Source: Blastomonas sp. CACIA14H2 (GTDB lineage: Bacteria > Pseudomonadota > Alphaproteobacteria > Sphingomonadales > Sphingomonadaceae). From it: a DNA stretch of 64,000 bases. Numbering within the stretch: the stretch's first letter is position 1; each line of letters opens with the position of its first letter. The position numbers and the translations under genes are program-made. The notes beneath the pieces were generated by a model that saw only the letters and a list, made by a program, of their open reading frames with translations, searched no databases and was not told where the DNA came from. The DNA lies in assembly GCA_000503195.1 (NCBI GenBank), contig AYSC01000005.1:1-64000 (forward strand), given 5' to 3'. This document shows positions 10,447 to 19,927 of this stretch, one piece after another.

Positions 10447-12156
10447 CTATACCGGATCGTCGGATTTCTTGCCCGGAGCCTTCCACAGCAGCGGCATCAG
10501 CTCCGACACGTCGACATCGCGCCGGTCATCGGGAATGACGCCGAGCATCGGCCCGATGCGCGGGACCAGCTTGGCGACCACCGGAGCGGCGGTCCAGCCC
10601 GCGGTACGCTGGAAGGACGAGGCCGAGTTGCCCGAGGGTTCGTCGATCATCACGATCACGACATAGCGCGGCTTGTCCATCGGGAAAGCAGCGGCAAAGG
10701 TGGCGACCACCGAGCTGCGCCGGTATCCGCCTGCACCCGGCTTTTCGGCCGAGCCGGTCTTGCCGCCGACACGGAAACCGGACGCCTCGGCCTTGCGACC
10801 GGTGCCATCGCGCACGATCATGCGCAGCAGCTGGTTCATCCGCGCGCTGGTCGAGGCCTTGAACACGCGCTCGCCGCGCGGCACGTCGGCCGGATTGAGC
10901 TTGAGCAGCGTCGCCGGGCGGTAGAGCCCGCCATTGACCATCGCCGCATAGGCCGAGGCGAGATGCAGCGGCGTCACCGCGATGCCATGGCCATAGCTGA
11001 CGGTCATGTTGGTCAGCCGTCCCCATTGCGACGGCCAGAGCGGCTTGGCGCGCTCGCGCAGGTTGATATCGGCCTGGCGATCGAAATGCAGCTTGCGCAT
11101 CACCGCCTGCAACCGCTCGGGTCCCAGCTCGTCGGCAATCTGCGCGGTGACGATGTTCGAGCTGTGCACCAGCGTCTCGGGCACGTTGAGCCAGCGACCC
11201 GACGAGTGCGAATCGCGGATCTGGAAACCGGCGACCTTGAGCGGGCGGCTGGCATCGTAGCGGCGCGACAGGTTGGTCACGGTGCCCGCGTCGATCGCGG
11301 CGGCGACGGTCAGCGGCTTGAACGTCGAACCCAGCTCGAAGAAGCGATAGGTGACCTGGTTCGCCTCGAACGCGACGCTGTTGGCGTTGAACTGGTTGGG
11401 GTTGAAGCTGGGCAGCGAGGTCATCGCCATCACCTCGCCCGTCTCGACATCGAGCACGATCCCGGCGGCGGCCTTGGCATCATAGGCCTTCATGCCCTTG
11501 CCGAGCTCGTCCTCCAGCGCCGCCTGGACGCGGATGTCGATCGACAGCGCCGACGGGGTGAGCCGCTTCTTCGGATCGATCAGCTCGGCGTCCATCGCGC
11601 GCTCCATGCCCGACACGCCATGGCCATCGGGATGGACATAGCCGAGCACGTGCGCCGCGAGCTGCAGCTGCGGATAGAAGCGCTCCTTCTCGCGCGGGAA
11701 TTCGATGCCGACCTCACCCAGCGCGTGGACGCGGTTGACCTCTTCGGGGATCGCGCGATGGCGCAGATAGGTGGGCTTGGTCCGGCTGAGCAGCTTGAGA
11801 AAGCGCTCCTCGGACGTGTCGGGGAAGATTTCGGCCAGCTTGGCGGCCAGCACCTTGCGGTCGCCGATCAGCTTGGACGGCACCACGCGGATGGCATAGC
11901 CGTCGATCGTGCGCGCCAGCGGCACGCCATTGCGGTCGACGATATCGCCCCGGCCCGGATCGACCAGCGCGCCGCGCGTCGCGGCCTGGGCCTGCTCGCC
12001 GAACACGCCGATAAAGGTGAGCCGAAGCAGGATCGCGCCAGCGCCCAGCCCGAAAAGCGCGAGCACCGCCACCAGACGGACCTGGGCGGTGAGCGTGAGA
12101 TGCTGGCGCTTGCTGGCCAGACGGACCCTGTGACTTCCGGATGCAAGCGCGGTCAT
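10447..12156 (-). CDS. ftsI: Septal peptidoglycan transpeptidase FtsI (PBP3)
   Basis: FtsI is the division-specific D,D-transpeptidase that crosslinks septal peptidoglycan with FtsW. The 569-aa protein has a short basic cytoplasmic tail and a single membrane segment (about residues 27-48). A pedestal domain follows (GRGDIVDRNGVPLA), then a penicillin-binding domain with all three catalytic motifs: S277-T-F-K280, S332-S-N334 and K466-T-G-S. Length and layout are normal for class B PBPs. It overlaps the FtsL-like gene by 4 nt. A proline/lysine-rich C-terminal tail follows the catalytic domain. Confidence 0.97.
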   Translation of the reverse strand: MTALASGSHRVRLASKRQHLTLTAQVRLVAVLALFGLGAGAILLRLTFIGVFGEQAQAATRGALVDPGRGDIVDRNGVPLARTIDGYAIRVVPSKLIGDRKVLAAKLAEIFPDTSEERFLKLLSRTKPTYLRHRAIPEEVNRVHALGEVGIEFPREKERFYPQLQLAAHVLGYVHPDGHGVSGMERAMDAELIDPKKRLTPSALSIDIRVQAALEDELGKGMKAYDAKAAAGIVLDVETGEVMAMTSLPSFNPNQFNANSVAFEANQVTYRFFELGSTFKPLTVAAAIDAGTVTNLSRRYDASRPLKVAGFQIRDSHSSGRWLNVPETLVHSSNIVTAQIADELGPERLQAVMRKLHFDRQADINLRERAKPLWPSQWGRLTNMTVSYGHGIAVTPLHLASAYAAMVNGGLYRPATLLKLNPADVPRGERVFKASTSARMNQLLRMIVRDGTGRKAEASGFRVGGKTGSAEKPGAGGYRRSSVVATFAAAFPMDKPRYVVIVMIDEPSGNSASSFQRTAGWTAAPVVAKLVPRIGPMLGVIPDDRRDVDVSELMPLLWKAPGKKSDDPV

Positions 12157-12749
12157 TGACCCCCCGTTTTCTTCAGTTCGGCATCGGCCTGTTTGTTGAT
12201 GCGGTCGAGCAGCCGGTCATCGAGCAGGCGGCGGCCGGCGCCTTTCTCCTCGCCCGCCTTGGCCGCTTTCGGCGCAGTGGCCGATGTCGCGGCGCGAGCG
12301 GGGCTGATGATCGCGACGCTGGCCGAGACCGAGAGCGGCTCGGGCGTCTTGATGGTGTTGGCGGCCAGTTCGGACGGCTTGATCGCCTGGGGCTCGGCCT
12401 GCGGCTTGATCGTCATCGCGGCGACGCGCACCGGCTGGTCGAGCGGCTTGTCGATCTCGCCCAGATTGGCGAGCTCGCGCTCGCCATCGAGATATTGCGC
12501 GGCGCTGGGGGCCTCATAGCCATATTCCAGGTCGTTCCACATCGCGAGCTGGGCGAGGCTGGCGCGGGTGGCGAATTCGGTTTCGAGATAGCGGATCTCG
12601 GCGCGGGTGCGCAGGATGTCGCGCTCGGTGCGCGTGAGGTCGCTGCGCAGCGTCGCGACGCTGAGCGACAGCGGATAGAGCGCGATCGCGACGATGAAGA
12701 TCAGCGCGATCCAGCCGATGGTCTTGAGGCGCTTGACGGCAAGGATCAT
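12153..12749 (-). CDS. ftsL: FtsL-like cell division membrane protein
   Basis: The 198-aa protein lies between rsmH and ftsI, the invariant position of ftsL. It has one membrane segment (about residues 10-30, [20 protein letters not shown]). A heptad-like helical stretch follows ([20 protein letters not shown]), matching FtsL topology and its coiled coil with FtsB. It is longer than E. coli FtsL because of a C-terminal periplasmic tail rich in Ala, Pro and Lys. FtsL primary sequence is poorly conserved, so the call rests on position and topology. It overlaps both neighbours by 4 nt. Confidence 0.8.
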   Translation of the reverse strand: MILAVKRLKTIGWIALIFIVAIALYPLSLSVATLRSDLTRTERDILRTRAEIRYLETEFATRASLAQLAMWNDLEYGYEAPSAAQYLDGERELANLGEIDKPLDQPVRVAAMTIKPQAEPQAIKPSELAANTIKTPEPLSVSASVAIISPARAATSATAPKAAKAGEEKGAGRRLLDDRLLDRINKQADAELKKTGGQ

Positions 12750-13738
12750 GCTGCCTGCCTTTCCGCATCATCATGCGTGCCCCAGGCCGGGGCATCGCTA
12801 CGGACCGCGACCCGCAAGGTGGCCGAACGCGCGCGGGGGTTACGCGCGCATTCGGCCTCGCCCGCCCGGGTCGGTCTGGCGGGTTTTTCGAAACTGGGCG
12901 CCCGGCGCTGGCCGGGATGGTCGGGAAGATGGCGCGAGCCTGCGCCCTCGCTGCCGCTGCGTGCCTTGAGGAAGCGCTTGACGATGCGGTCTTCCAGGCT
13001 GTGGAAGCTGACGACGGCAAGGCGACCGCCGGGTGCGAGCATCGCCTCGGCCGCGACCAGCCCTTCGCGCAGCTCGTCCAGCTCTCCGTTCACATGGATG
13101 CGGATCGCCTGGAAGGTGCGCGTCGCGGGGTCCTTGGGCGCGCCGGGCCGATAGCCCAGAGCCTTGCGCACCACCGTCGCCAGCTCGAGCGTCCTCTGCA
13201 ACGGACGGGCGGCAACGATGGCGCGGGCGATCCGGCGCGACTGGCGCTCCTCGCCATACAAGTAGAGAATGTCGGCAATATCGCCTTCGTCGGCGGTGTT
13301 GACGAAATCGGCGGCGCTCAGGCCATCCTGGCCCATGCGCATGTCGAGCGGGCCGTCGTACTGGAACGAGAAGCCGCGCTCGGCCTGGTCGAGCTGCATC
13401 GACGAGACGCCGATATCGAAGACGATGCCATCGACCTGGACGACGCCCGCCGCGCGCAGCATCTGCGCCAGCTGCGAGAAACGCCCGGCATGGAAGACGA
13501 AGCGCCCTTCGCTCTGCGCTGCCAGTTCCGCGCCGGTGGCCGCCGCATCGGGGTCGCGGTCGAAGCCGTGCACGCTCGCGCCGGCGGCGAGCATCGCGCG
13601 GCTGTATCCGCCCGCGCCGAAGGTCGCATCGACATGCACTTCGCCCGGCGCGATCGCCAGGCCTTCGAGAACCTCGTCGAGCAGCACCGGGATGTGCGGA
13701 GCGGACGGGGCCAGCGCGGGGGTTTGAGCAGCGGCCAT
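12746..13738 (-). CDS. rsmH: 16S rRNA m4C1402 methyltransferase RsmH (MraW)
   Basis: RsmH N4-methylates C1402 of 16S rRNA using S-adenosylmethionine. The 330-aa protein begins [20 protein letters not shown], then the SAM-binding motif [34 protein letters not shown], and the later [17 protein letters not shown], all typical of the family. The start shares one base with the mraZ stop (TGATG). Upstream sequence in the same frame overlaps mraZ and is discounted. Position directly after mraZ is the standard dcw order. Confidence 0.97.
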   Translation of the reverse strand: MAAAQTPALAPSAPHIPVLLDEVLEGLAIAPGEVHVDATFGAGGYSRAMLAAGASVHGFDRDPDAAATGAELAAQSEGRFVFHAGRFSQLAQMLRAAGVVQVDGIVFDIGVSSMQLDQAERGFSFQYDGPLDMRMGQDGLSAADFVNTADEGDIADILYLYGEERQSRRIARAIVAARPLQRTLELATVVRKALGYRPGAPKDPATRTFQAIRIHVNGELDELREGLVAAEAMLAPGGRLAVVSFHSLEDRIVKRFLKARSGSEGAGSRHLPDHPGQRRAPSFEKPARPTRAGEAECARNPRARSATLRVAVRSDAPAWGTHDDAERQAA

Positions 13739-14232
13739 CAGCGCTTGCCCCCCAGCTCTTCCATCAGGAAGCGCGCATTGAATTGCTGCGAGGCGAGGCG
13801 CGGGTCGTCGAGCGACATCAGGTGCTCGTAGCCCCAGACGCTGAAATCGGTGCCGTTGCCGCTGAAGAACACGTGCTTTTCGATCCTGGCCATCGCGACC
13901 AGCATCTTGGGCAGGATCAGGCGGCCGCTGCCATCGAAGCTGATCGTCGCGGTGCTGTTGAACCGCGGTCCGCCGAACAGTTCGGTGCGGAATTCCTCGC
14001 CGGTTTCGTTGGCGATCTGCTCGCGGCGGCGCATCTGCTCGATCAGCGCCTTGAGTCGCTCGGTGCCATAGCCCTGCAGGCACTGGCCCTGCGCATTGAA
14101 CGAGAAGACGACCGCGCTTTCGCCGTCGGAATTGGCGATGATGGGATTGCGGAAGGCAGCCGGGATGGCCATCCGCCCCTTGGGGTCGATGGTGGTCAAT
14201 GCAGAACCAAGAAAGGCACTGATTTCCGCCAC
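13738..14232 (-). CDS. mraZ: Transcriptional regulator MraZ
   Basis: MraZ is a ring-forming DNA-binding protein with two SpoVT/AbrB-like beta domains that regulates its own dcw operon. The 164-aa product shows both half-domains, [13 protein letters not shown] near residue 16 and [13 protein letters not shown] near residue 98, the second being the canonical MraZ repeat. It is the first gene of the cluster, and its upstream region contains a phased array of TGGGN tracts that are candidate MraZ sites (14436-14500). Confidence 0.95.
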   Translation of the reverse strand: MAEISAFLGSALTTIDPKGRMAIPAAFRNPIIANSDGESAVVFSFNAQGQCLQGYGTERLKALIEQMRRREQIANETGEEFRTELFGGPRFNSTATISFDGSGRLILPKMLVAMARIEKHVFFSGNGTDFSVWGYEHLMSLDDPRLASQQFNARFLMEELGGKR

Positions 14233-14435
14233 TTGGTCGATTCACCCCTTATGTCCGCGCCCTTGCGTATCCCTTTGCCCGGGGGTGCTCGCCTCATCCT
14301 GCCCAACCTGCAATCGACCGCTCCCGCCGCATGGCGGGCAAAGTCCTGAGGCCCCCACGCCGCGCAGGCGCCGCAGGTCGGCAAGGAATCAAAGATGGTT
14401 GAACCCCGAGTAAGGAGTTCATAACAAGGGATAGC

Positions 14436-14500
14436 TGGGGATGAAAGGGGTTTTTTGGGTTTAGAGCGGTAACATTGGGGGCAATGTTCCATATTTGGGG
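14436..14500 (+). promoter_or_regulatory. Candidate MraZ operator: phased TGGGN array upstream of mraZ
   Basis: Five G-tracts on the plus strand begin at exact multiples of 10 bp: TGGGG at 14436, AGGGG at 14446, TGGGT at 14456, TGGGG at 14476 and TGGGG at 14496. The first three have 5-nt spacers, which is the architecture described for MraZ boxes (TGGGN repeats with 5-nt spacers). They are read on the strand opposite to mraZ, and the array is about 200 bp from the mraZ ATG. Four G-runs with 6-nt loops at 14428-14459 also fit a G-quadruplex pattern. The 14233-14528 interval holds no gene. Confidence 0.55.
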
Positions 14501-14528
14501 TGAACCGATAACCCCCTTGAGCCAGCCA

Positions 14529-15308
14529 TCATCCGCTCTCCTCCTGCGTCAATTCGCGCAGAAGATCGCGGACGAAGCGCCGGTTGGCGGGGCCGGATTG
14601 CGCCGGGTTTGCGAGGATTTCGGGATCGAGCAGATCGGCATCGGCGACGATCACCGCGCGCCCCTGGCCGACCCGGCAGCGGGCGACCGCCGCAGCGGAA
14701 TCAATCCGGCAAAGGCCGTCCCCAGATTTCCCCTGCAAAACCCCAAATTGCCCGGGATGAACCAGTAACACGCCCGATTTACCCAGCCGGACCGATTCGA
14801 TTCCGGGGTTCTGCAGTTCCAGTCCCCAATGGGCGAGCAGCGGCGATATCAGCGACGAGCGCAGCGGGCCGCGCGGATCGGCGAGTCCGATGCCATGGGG
14901 CCAGTCGAGCTGCGGATCGGCAAACAGCAGCAGCCTGCCGCCCGAGCGGACATGATCGTCAAGCGCGACCAGTTCTGCGGGCGCGAACGCGCGCGGCTGG
15001 ACGAGGATGACGAGCCGCACGCCCTTGAGCGCGGCGGCATCGAGCGCATCGGGCAGTCTCAGATCATGCGCTGCGGCCAGCGCCTCGTGGAGCGGGTGCG
15101 GTTCGGCCTGGCCCGCGATGACGCCCGCCATATCGACGCCTGCACCATAGACCAGCGGCAGGCTGCTCATCAGCACAACCTTCTGGCGCGGCATATCGGG
15201 AAGGATCGCTGCAACAGCCGCGCCCTGTTCCGGCTGTTCGGACGCAGCCGGAGCGCACGCCGCCGCCGCGAGGCTTGCGGCGACCAGCGCAAGGCCAGCG
15301 CGCATCAC
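14529..15308 (-). CDS. Predicted lipoprotein with GldG/ABC-auxiliary-like domain
   Basis: The 259-aa product has a lipoprotein-type signal (LVAASLAAAACAP, lipobox cysteine about residue 18). The body resembles the GldG/DUF4350-type periplasmic domain of ABC-associated proteins. It has a beta strand plus loop VVLMSSLPLVYG, a predicted KGVRLVILVQPRAF strand, HVRSGGRLLLFADPQ, and a C-terminal GQGRAVIVADADLL. Such domains look like class I glutamine-amidotransferase folds that lost catalytic residues. No ABC transporter genes are adjacent, so the role is open. It overlaps the next gene (15305) by 4 nt and probably shares a transcript with it. Confidence 0.6.
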   Translation of the reverse strand: MMRAGLALVAASLAAAACAPAASEQPEQGAAVAAILPDMPRQKVVLMSSLPLVYGAGVDMAGVIAGQAEPHPLHEALAAAHDLRLPDALDAAALKGVRLVILVQPRAFAPAELVALDDHVRSGGRLLLFADPQLDWPHGIGLADPRGPLRSSLISPLLAHWGLELQNPGIESVRLGKSGVLLVHPGQFGVLQGKSGDGLCRIDSAAAVARCRVGQGRAVIVADADLLDPEILANPAQSGPANRRFVRDLLRELTQEESG

Positions 15309-15661
15309 TGTTGGGGCTGGCTGGGCGAACCCGATTGCGGGGCGTTCTGCAGTTCGCCGACCACCGGCGTCTGGCCGCCCGCGCTGTGCTGCGTGCCTTC
15401 GGCCGGAAGATCGGGCACCACGCCCAGATCGACCAGCGGCTCGCTGGCGGCCGGGGCCTGCACGACGGGTGGCGCGGTGGTCGTCGCGACGCCCGGCTCG
15501 GTGACGCTTGCGCTTTCGGCAGGCGCTTCGCTCGCCGCGCGCTGCAACAGCATGTCGGCGAGCGCGACCATCACCAGCACGGCGAAGATGCCGCCGATGC
15601 CGATCTGCAATCGGTGCATCAGGGGATTGCCCCCGACATTACGGGCTTTTTCAGCGACCAT
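15305..15661 (-). CDS. Small single-pass membrane protein, low-complexity periplasmic tail
   Basis: From the second ATG (15661) the product is 118 aa. It has a short N-terminus, one membrane helix (GIGGIFAVLVMVALADMLLQ) and a Pro/Ala/Ser/Gln-rich tail that is probably disordered and periplasmic. I recognise no family. It is coupled by a 4-nt overlap to the GldG-like lipoprotein and starts just upstream of the cysK stop, so the two short genes may act together at the membrane. Confidence 0.6.
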   Translation of the reverse strand: MVAEKARNVGGNPLMHRLQIGIGGIFAVLVMVALADMLLQRAASEAPAESASVTEPGVATTTAPPVVQAPAASEPLVDLGVVPDLPAEGTQHSAGGQTPVVGELQNAPQSGSPSQPQQ

Positions 15662-15676
15662 GCGCGGCAATATAGG

Positions 15677-16666
15677 TCAATCGGCCAGCCAGGGGAAGAC
15701 GGGCAATCCCTTCGCGCGCAGCCATTCGGGATTGTACAGCGTCGACAGATAGCGGAACCCCGTGTCGCACAGGATGGTGACCACGCGCGATCCGGGGCCG
15801 AGCGTCCGGCCCAGTTCGACCGCGCCTGCGACATTGATGCCCGAGGACAGGCCGAGGCACAGCCCCTCTTCCTTGAGCAGCCGCTGCACCCAGTAGAGGC
15901 CGACCTCGTCCGAGATGCGGAACTGCGTGTCGATCGGCGCATCCTCGAGATTGCCGGTGATCCGCCCCTGGCCGATCCCTTCCGCGACCGACGAGCCTTC
16001 GGCCTTGAGCTCGCCATTGGCATAATAGTTGAACAGCGCCGCGCCGTGCGGATCGGTGAGCGCGATCGTGACATTGGGGTCGTGCGCCTTGAGCCCCATG
16101 CCGACGCCCGCGATCGTCCCGCCGGTGCCCGCGGCGCAGGTAAAGCCGTCGATCCGGCCTTCCATCTGCGCCCAGATTTCCTCTGCCGTGCCTTCGATAT
16201 GCGCGCGGCGATTGGCGATATTGTCGAACTGCTGCGCCCAGACCGCGCCGGGCGTCTCTTCCGCCAGGCGGCGCGAGGTGTGCACGAAATGGCCGGGATT
16301 GGCATAGGGCGCCGCCGGGACGAGCACGAGCTCCGCCCCCAGCGCGCGCAGCGTGTCCATCTTCTCCTTGGACTGGGTCTCGGGCATGACGATGATCGTC
16401 TTGTAGCCCCTGGCATTGGCGACCAGCGCGATGCCGATGCCGGTATTGCCCGCCGTGCCCTCGACGATCGTGCCGCCGGGCTGCAAGGTCCCGCGCTCCT
16501 CGGCATCGCGTACGATATAGAGCGCCGCGCGGTCCTTCACCGAAGCGCCGGGATTGGCATATTCGCACTTGCCGTAGATGTCGCAGCCCGCCGCCTCGCT
16601 CGGGCCTTGGAGCCGCACCAGCGGAGTGTTGCCAATCAGGTCGAGCGTGGTCGGTGCAATGGTCAT
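15677..16666 (-). CDS. cysK: Cysteine synthase (O-acetylserine sulfhydrylase)
   Basis: This PLP enzyme makes cysteine from O-acetylserine and sulfide. The 329-aa product has the family N-terminus IGNTPLVRL, the PLP lysine K44 in NPGASVKDRAAL, and a substrate loop EGTAGNTG (the common form is EPTSGNTG). It also has the phosphate-binding GTGGT (180-184). A Ser/Ala variant in the substrate loop is seen in some CysK-like enzymes. A cystathionine beta-synthase-like or other specificity cannot be excluded, but no C-terminal CBS domain is present. The 86-nt gap upstream could hold its promoter. Confidence 0.88.
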   Translation of the reverse strand: MTIAPTTLDLIGNTPLVRLQGPSEAAGCDIYGKCEYANPGASVKDRAALYIVRDAEERGTLQPGGTIVEGTAGNTGIGIALVANARGYKTIIVMPETQSKEKMDTLRALGAELVLVPAAPYANPGHFVHTSRRLAEETPGAVWAQQFDNIANRRAHIEGTAEEIWAQMEGRIDGFTCAAGTGGTIAGVGMGLKAHDPNVTIALTDPHGAALFNYYANGELKAEGSSVAEGIGQGRITGNLEDAPIDTQFRISDEVGLYWVQRLLKEEGLCLGLSSGINVAGAVELGRTLGPGSRVVTILCDTGFRYLSTLYNPEWLRAKGLPVFPWLAD

Positions 16667-16752
16667 CGCCGCTAGATAGCCATGGGGCCAGCATGCGGCA
16701 AGGTGGGAGGGAGCGAAGCCGCACCGATGCGCCTCGCCCCCTCACCTGCCGC

Positions 16753-18918
16753 TCAGTCGCGGTCAGCCGCCGCAGCACCCGCGCCGGTCACCGGGAAGCC
16801 GCGCCGCTTGAGCAGCGCATTGACGTCCGGATCGCGGCCGCGGAATGCCCGATAGGCCTCGACCCGCTCGGTCTCGTTGCCCGTGGACAGCAGCGTCTTG
16901 CGGAACCGGTCGGCAATCTCGCGGTTCCAGACATCGCCCGATTCCTCGAACGCGGCCCAGGTGTCGGCGTCCATCGTTTCCGACCACAAATAGCTGTAAT
17001 AGCCGGCCGAATAGCTGTCGGACGAGAACAGGTGCCCGAATTGCGGCAGCCGATGGCGCATCACCAGCTCGCTCGGCATGCCGAGTTCGGCCAGCGTCGC
17101 CTTTTCGAACGCGCGCGGATCGGCGACCGGATCGGTTCGGTAATGCAGCTTCATGTCGACGATCGCCGACGACAGATACTCGACCGTCGAGAAGCCCTGG
17201 TTGAAGGTCTCGCTCGCATTGATCTTCTGCACCAGCGCCTCGGGGATCGGCTCGCCCGTCTTGTAGTGGGTCGCGTAGGTCTTGAGGATATAGGGCGTCA
17301 GCAGCCAGTTCTCGTTCACCTGGCTGGGATATTCGACGAAATCGCGCGGCGTGCCGCGCAGCCCCGGATATTCGACATCGGTGAGCAGCGCGTGCAGCGC
17401 ATGGCCGAACTCGTGGAACAGGGTCGAGGCATCGTCGAGGCTGATCAGCGCGACCTCACCCGGCGCGGGCTTGACGAAATTGTTGTTGTTCGCCGACAGC
17501 ACGTTGCGATCGCCACCGAGCCGCTGCTGCGCGCGATAGGTGGTCGCCCAGGCGCCCGAGCGCTTGCCGGTGCGGGCATAGGCATCCATGTAGAACAGCC
17601 CGACATTCTCGCCCGTCCGCTTGTTGGTGACGACATAGGTGGTGACGTCGGGATGGAAGACCGGAACCTCGCCGGTATTCTCCTTGAACTCCAGATCATA
17701 GAGCTTGCCCGCGGCATCGAACATGCCCGCAATCATCTTGTTCAGCTGGAAATAGGGTTTGATCTCGTTCTGATCGAGATCGTATTTCGCCTTGCGCACC
17801 TTCTCGGCATAGAAGCGATAGTCCCAGGGCTCGATCTTCAGCCCCGCGCCCTCGGCATCGGCCACCGCCTGCATGTCGGCGACTTCCTGCTTCACGCGGG
17901 CGACGGCGGCGGGCCAGACCTTCATCATCAGGTCCATCGCGCGCTCGGGATCCTTCGCCATGGTATCGTCCATGCGCAGATGCGCGTGCGTCTTGAACCC
18001 GAGCAATTGCGCGCGCTGCTGGCGCAGCTTCAGGATTTCCGCGATCGTGGCATTGGTGTCATTGGCATCGCCATTGTCGCCGCGCATGACATAGGACCGC
18101 CAGACCTTCTCGCGCAGCGCGCGGTTGGTCGCGTTTTCGAGCACCGGCTGCATCACCGAGCGGGTGTTGACCAGCACCCAGCCGGCCACCTTGCGCTCGT
18201 CGGCAGCGGCCTTGAGCGAGGCGATGAAGCTGTCCGACAATCCCGCCAGCTCGGCCTGGTCGGTGACGGTGATGTACTTTTCCTCGTCGGCCTGCAGCTT
18301 TTCGTTGAAGGTCGAATAGAGCCCCGCGAGCTGGCCGTTGACCGCGATCAGCTGCGCCTTGGCGGCATCGTCGAGCAGCGCCCCGCCGCGCACCAGCGCG
18401 TCATAATCGCGCTCGACCAGCCGCTTCTGCTGCGCATCAAGGCCGAGCGAGTCGCGGCGGTCATAGACCGACTTGATCCGCTTGAGGATGCGCGGATCGA
18501 GCGTCAGCTCGTTGTAGAACTTGCTGATCTTCGGCGCCCATTCGGCCTGCAGCGCGCGCACCCGCTTGTCGGCGAGATTGCTGGTATAGACGCCCCACAT
18601 CGCGAACACGCGGTCCATGTCGTCGCCCGCCATCTCGAGCGCGAGATTGGTGTTCTGGAAATCGGGCGCGGCCGGGTTGGTCGCCACCGCTTCGAATTCG
18701 GCCTTGAGCTTGTCCATCGCCGTCTGGATCGCCAGCGGGAAGGATTCGGTGCTCACCCGGTCCCAGGGCGGAACCCCCTCATAGGGACCGGTCCAGGGTT
18801 GATGGATCAGCCTGGCCTGCGCCTCGGTCGACACGGGCGTTGCCACCTGTGCCCATGCCGGGGCCGCCGCGCCCATTGCGAGTGCCGATGCTGCCATCAG
18901 CAAAACCGTCTTCATCAT
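16753..18918 (-). CDS. dcp: M3-family metallopeptidase (peptidyl-dipeptidase Dcp-like), exported
   Basis: This 721-aa zinc protease should cleave dipeptides from oligopeptide C-termini. It has a Sec signal peptide (LMAASALAMGAAAPAWAQ, about residues 7-24). The zinc motif is H502-E-F-G-H506 within TLFHEFGHALHALL, and the M3-type C-terminal segment SDSYSAGYYSYLWSETMDAD is present. Length and layout match Dcp, with the export signal implying a periplasmic location. Two adjacent ATG codons occur at the start. A further residue-level distinction between Dcp and oligopeptidase A was not attempted. Confidence 0.9.
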   Translation of the reverse strand: MMKTVLLMAASALAMGAAAPAWAQVATPVSTEAQARLIHQPWTGPYEGVPPWDRVSTESFPLAIQTAMDKLKAEFEAVATNPAAPDFQNTNLALEMAGDDMDRVFAMWGVYTSNLADKRVRALQAEWAPKISKFYNELTLDPRILKRIKSVYDRRDSLGLDAQQKRLVERDYDALVRGGALLDDAAKAQLIAVNGQLAGLYSTFNEKLQADEEKYITVTDQAELAGLSDSFIASLKAAADERKVAGWVLVNTRSVMQPVLENATNRALREKVWRSYVMRGDNGDANDTNATIAEILKLRQQRAQLLGFKTHAHLRMDDTMAKDPERAMDLMMKVWPAAVARVKQEVADMQAVADAEGAGLKIEPWDYRFYAEKVRKAKYDLDQNEIKPYFQLNKMIAGMFDAAGKLYDLEFKENTGEVPVFHPDVTTYVVTNKRTGENVGLFYMDAYARTGKRSGAWATTYRAQQRLGGDRNVLSANNNNFVKPAPGEVALISLDDASTLFHEFGHALHALLTDVEYPGLRGTPRDFVEYPSQVNENWLLTPYILKTYATHYKTGEPIPEALVQKINASETFNQGFSTVEYLSSAIVDMKLHYRTDPVADPRAFEKATLAELGMPSELVMRHRLPQFGHLFSSDSYSAGYYSYLWSETMDADTWAAFEESGDVWNREIADRFRKTLLSTGNETERVEAYRAFRGRDPDVNALLKRRGFPVTGAGAAAADRD

Positions 18919-19034
18919 GCCTTGTCCTTCGCATCCGTCCGCGCGCCCTGGGCTGCGCGGTCACGCTCCCCCGCCCTGGGGGCGTGTTCGCATGTCATCG
19001 AGGAAAAGGCCAGTGCCGCCGCGCGGTCAGCCGG

Positions 19035-19883
19035 TCAGGCAGGCCGCTCGGCCAGCAGGCTGCGCACCAGCGGCTGCATCTTCTCGTCAAAACGCGCCAG
19101 CATCACATGCTCGTCGGCGGTTTCGTAATGCGTGATCAGCTCGCGGCCGTTCCACCAGTGCAGCGCAAAGGCGGGCGGGTCGGCGATGATCATGTTGCGG
19201 CCGTCGGGCCGGTCGGGATCGATCGGCGCGAGTTCGAGCGCCACCTGCGGCGCGCTCGACGGGCAGATCGCGACCGGAAAGCCGTTCCACTGGCTGACGA
19301 TCGCGCGATGGACATGGCCGCAGACCATGCCGATGACATTGGGCCGGTTGGCCAGGCAACCGCGCAGCCGCTCCACCCAGGGCTCCTCGGGATGCGTGTT
19401 CATCCATTCGATGCCCACCTCGATCGGCGGGTGATGCTGGACGATCAGCGTCGGGCGATCGGTCTGTTCGGCGAGCCGCGCGCGCAGCCATTCGGCGCGA
19501 ACCTCGCAGAACGCCCCGCCATGCCGCCCCTGTTCGAGCGTATCGAGCACGAGCAACCGGATCGGCCCTGCATCGACCTCGTACTGCACGAAGCCGTCGG
19601 CCATCGGCACATCGGGGAATTGCGCGGCGAAGGTGTCGCGCTGGTCGTGATTGCCCATGCACATATAGACCGGAAACGGACAGACCGAGAGCGCATTGCG
19701 GAGCCGCCGATAACTGTCCTCATCCCCCCGGTCGATCAGATCGCCGGTGGCGAGCAGCAGATCGGGCACAGGGTCCAGATCGCGCAGCATCGCGATGATC
19801 TGGTCCAACCGCTTGCGATTGAATTCGGCGGGGTTATCCGGATCGAAGCCCAGATGGATATCGGTGATCTGAGCTATCAGCAT
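19035..19883 (-). CDS. Metallophosphoesterase, CpdA-like (3',5'-cAMP phosphodiesterase family)
   Basis: From MLIAQITDIHLGFDPD the product is 282 aa, matching class III cyclic nucleotide phosphodiesterases. Metal-binding motifs are intact: D-x-H in TDIHLG, GDLIDRG, GNHDQR, and later QHHPP plus GHVHRA. CpdA hydrolyses cAMP in the cytoplasm. Related enzymes act on other phosphoesters, so substrate is not certain. It ends up beside the cyclic-nucleotide-binding oxidoreductase cluster (19.9-25.3 kb, same strand), which makes a cAMP link attractive but unproven. A longer open frame upstream overlaps the next gene and is discounted. Confidence 0.85.
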   Translation of the reverse strand: MLIAQITDIHLGFDPDNPAEFNRKRLDQIIAMLRDLDPVPDLLLATGDLIDRGDEDSYRRLRNALSVCPFPVYMCMGNHDQRDTFAAQFPDVPMADGFVQYEVDAGPIRLLVLDTLEQGRHGGAFCEVRAEWLRARLAEQTDRPTLIVQHHPPIEVGIEWMNTHPEEPWVERLRGCLANRPNVIGMVCGHVHRAIVSQWNGFPVAICPSSAPQVALELAPIDPDRPDGRNMIIADPPAFALHWWNGRELITHYETADEHVMLARFDEKMQPLVRSLLAERPA

Positions 19884-19927
19884 TCTGCGACCCGGTCCCT
19901 TGTTGTTTGTTGCGATGGGAGAGGCGC

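Noticed and set aside
16654-19128. 824-codon plus-strand open frame
   Set aside because: It is fully antisense to the M3 peptidase with its HEFGH motif; the His/Arg/Gly-rich translation is typical of a GC shadow.
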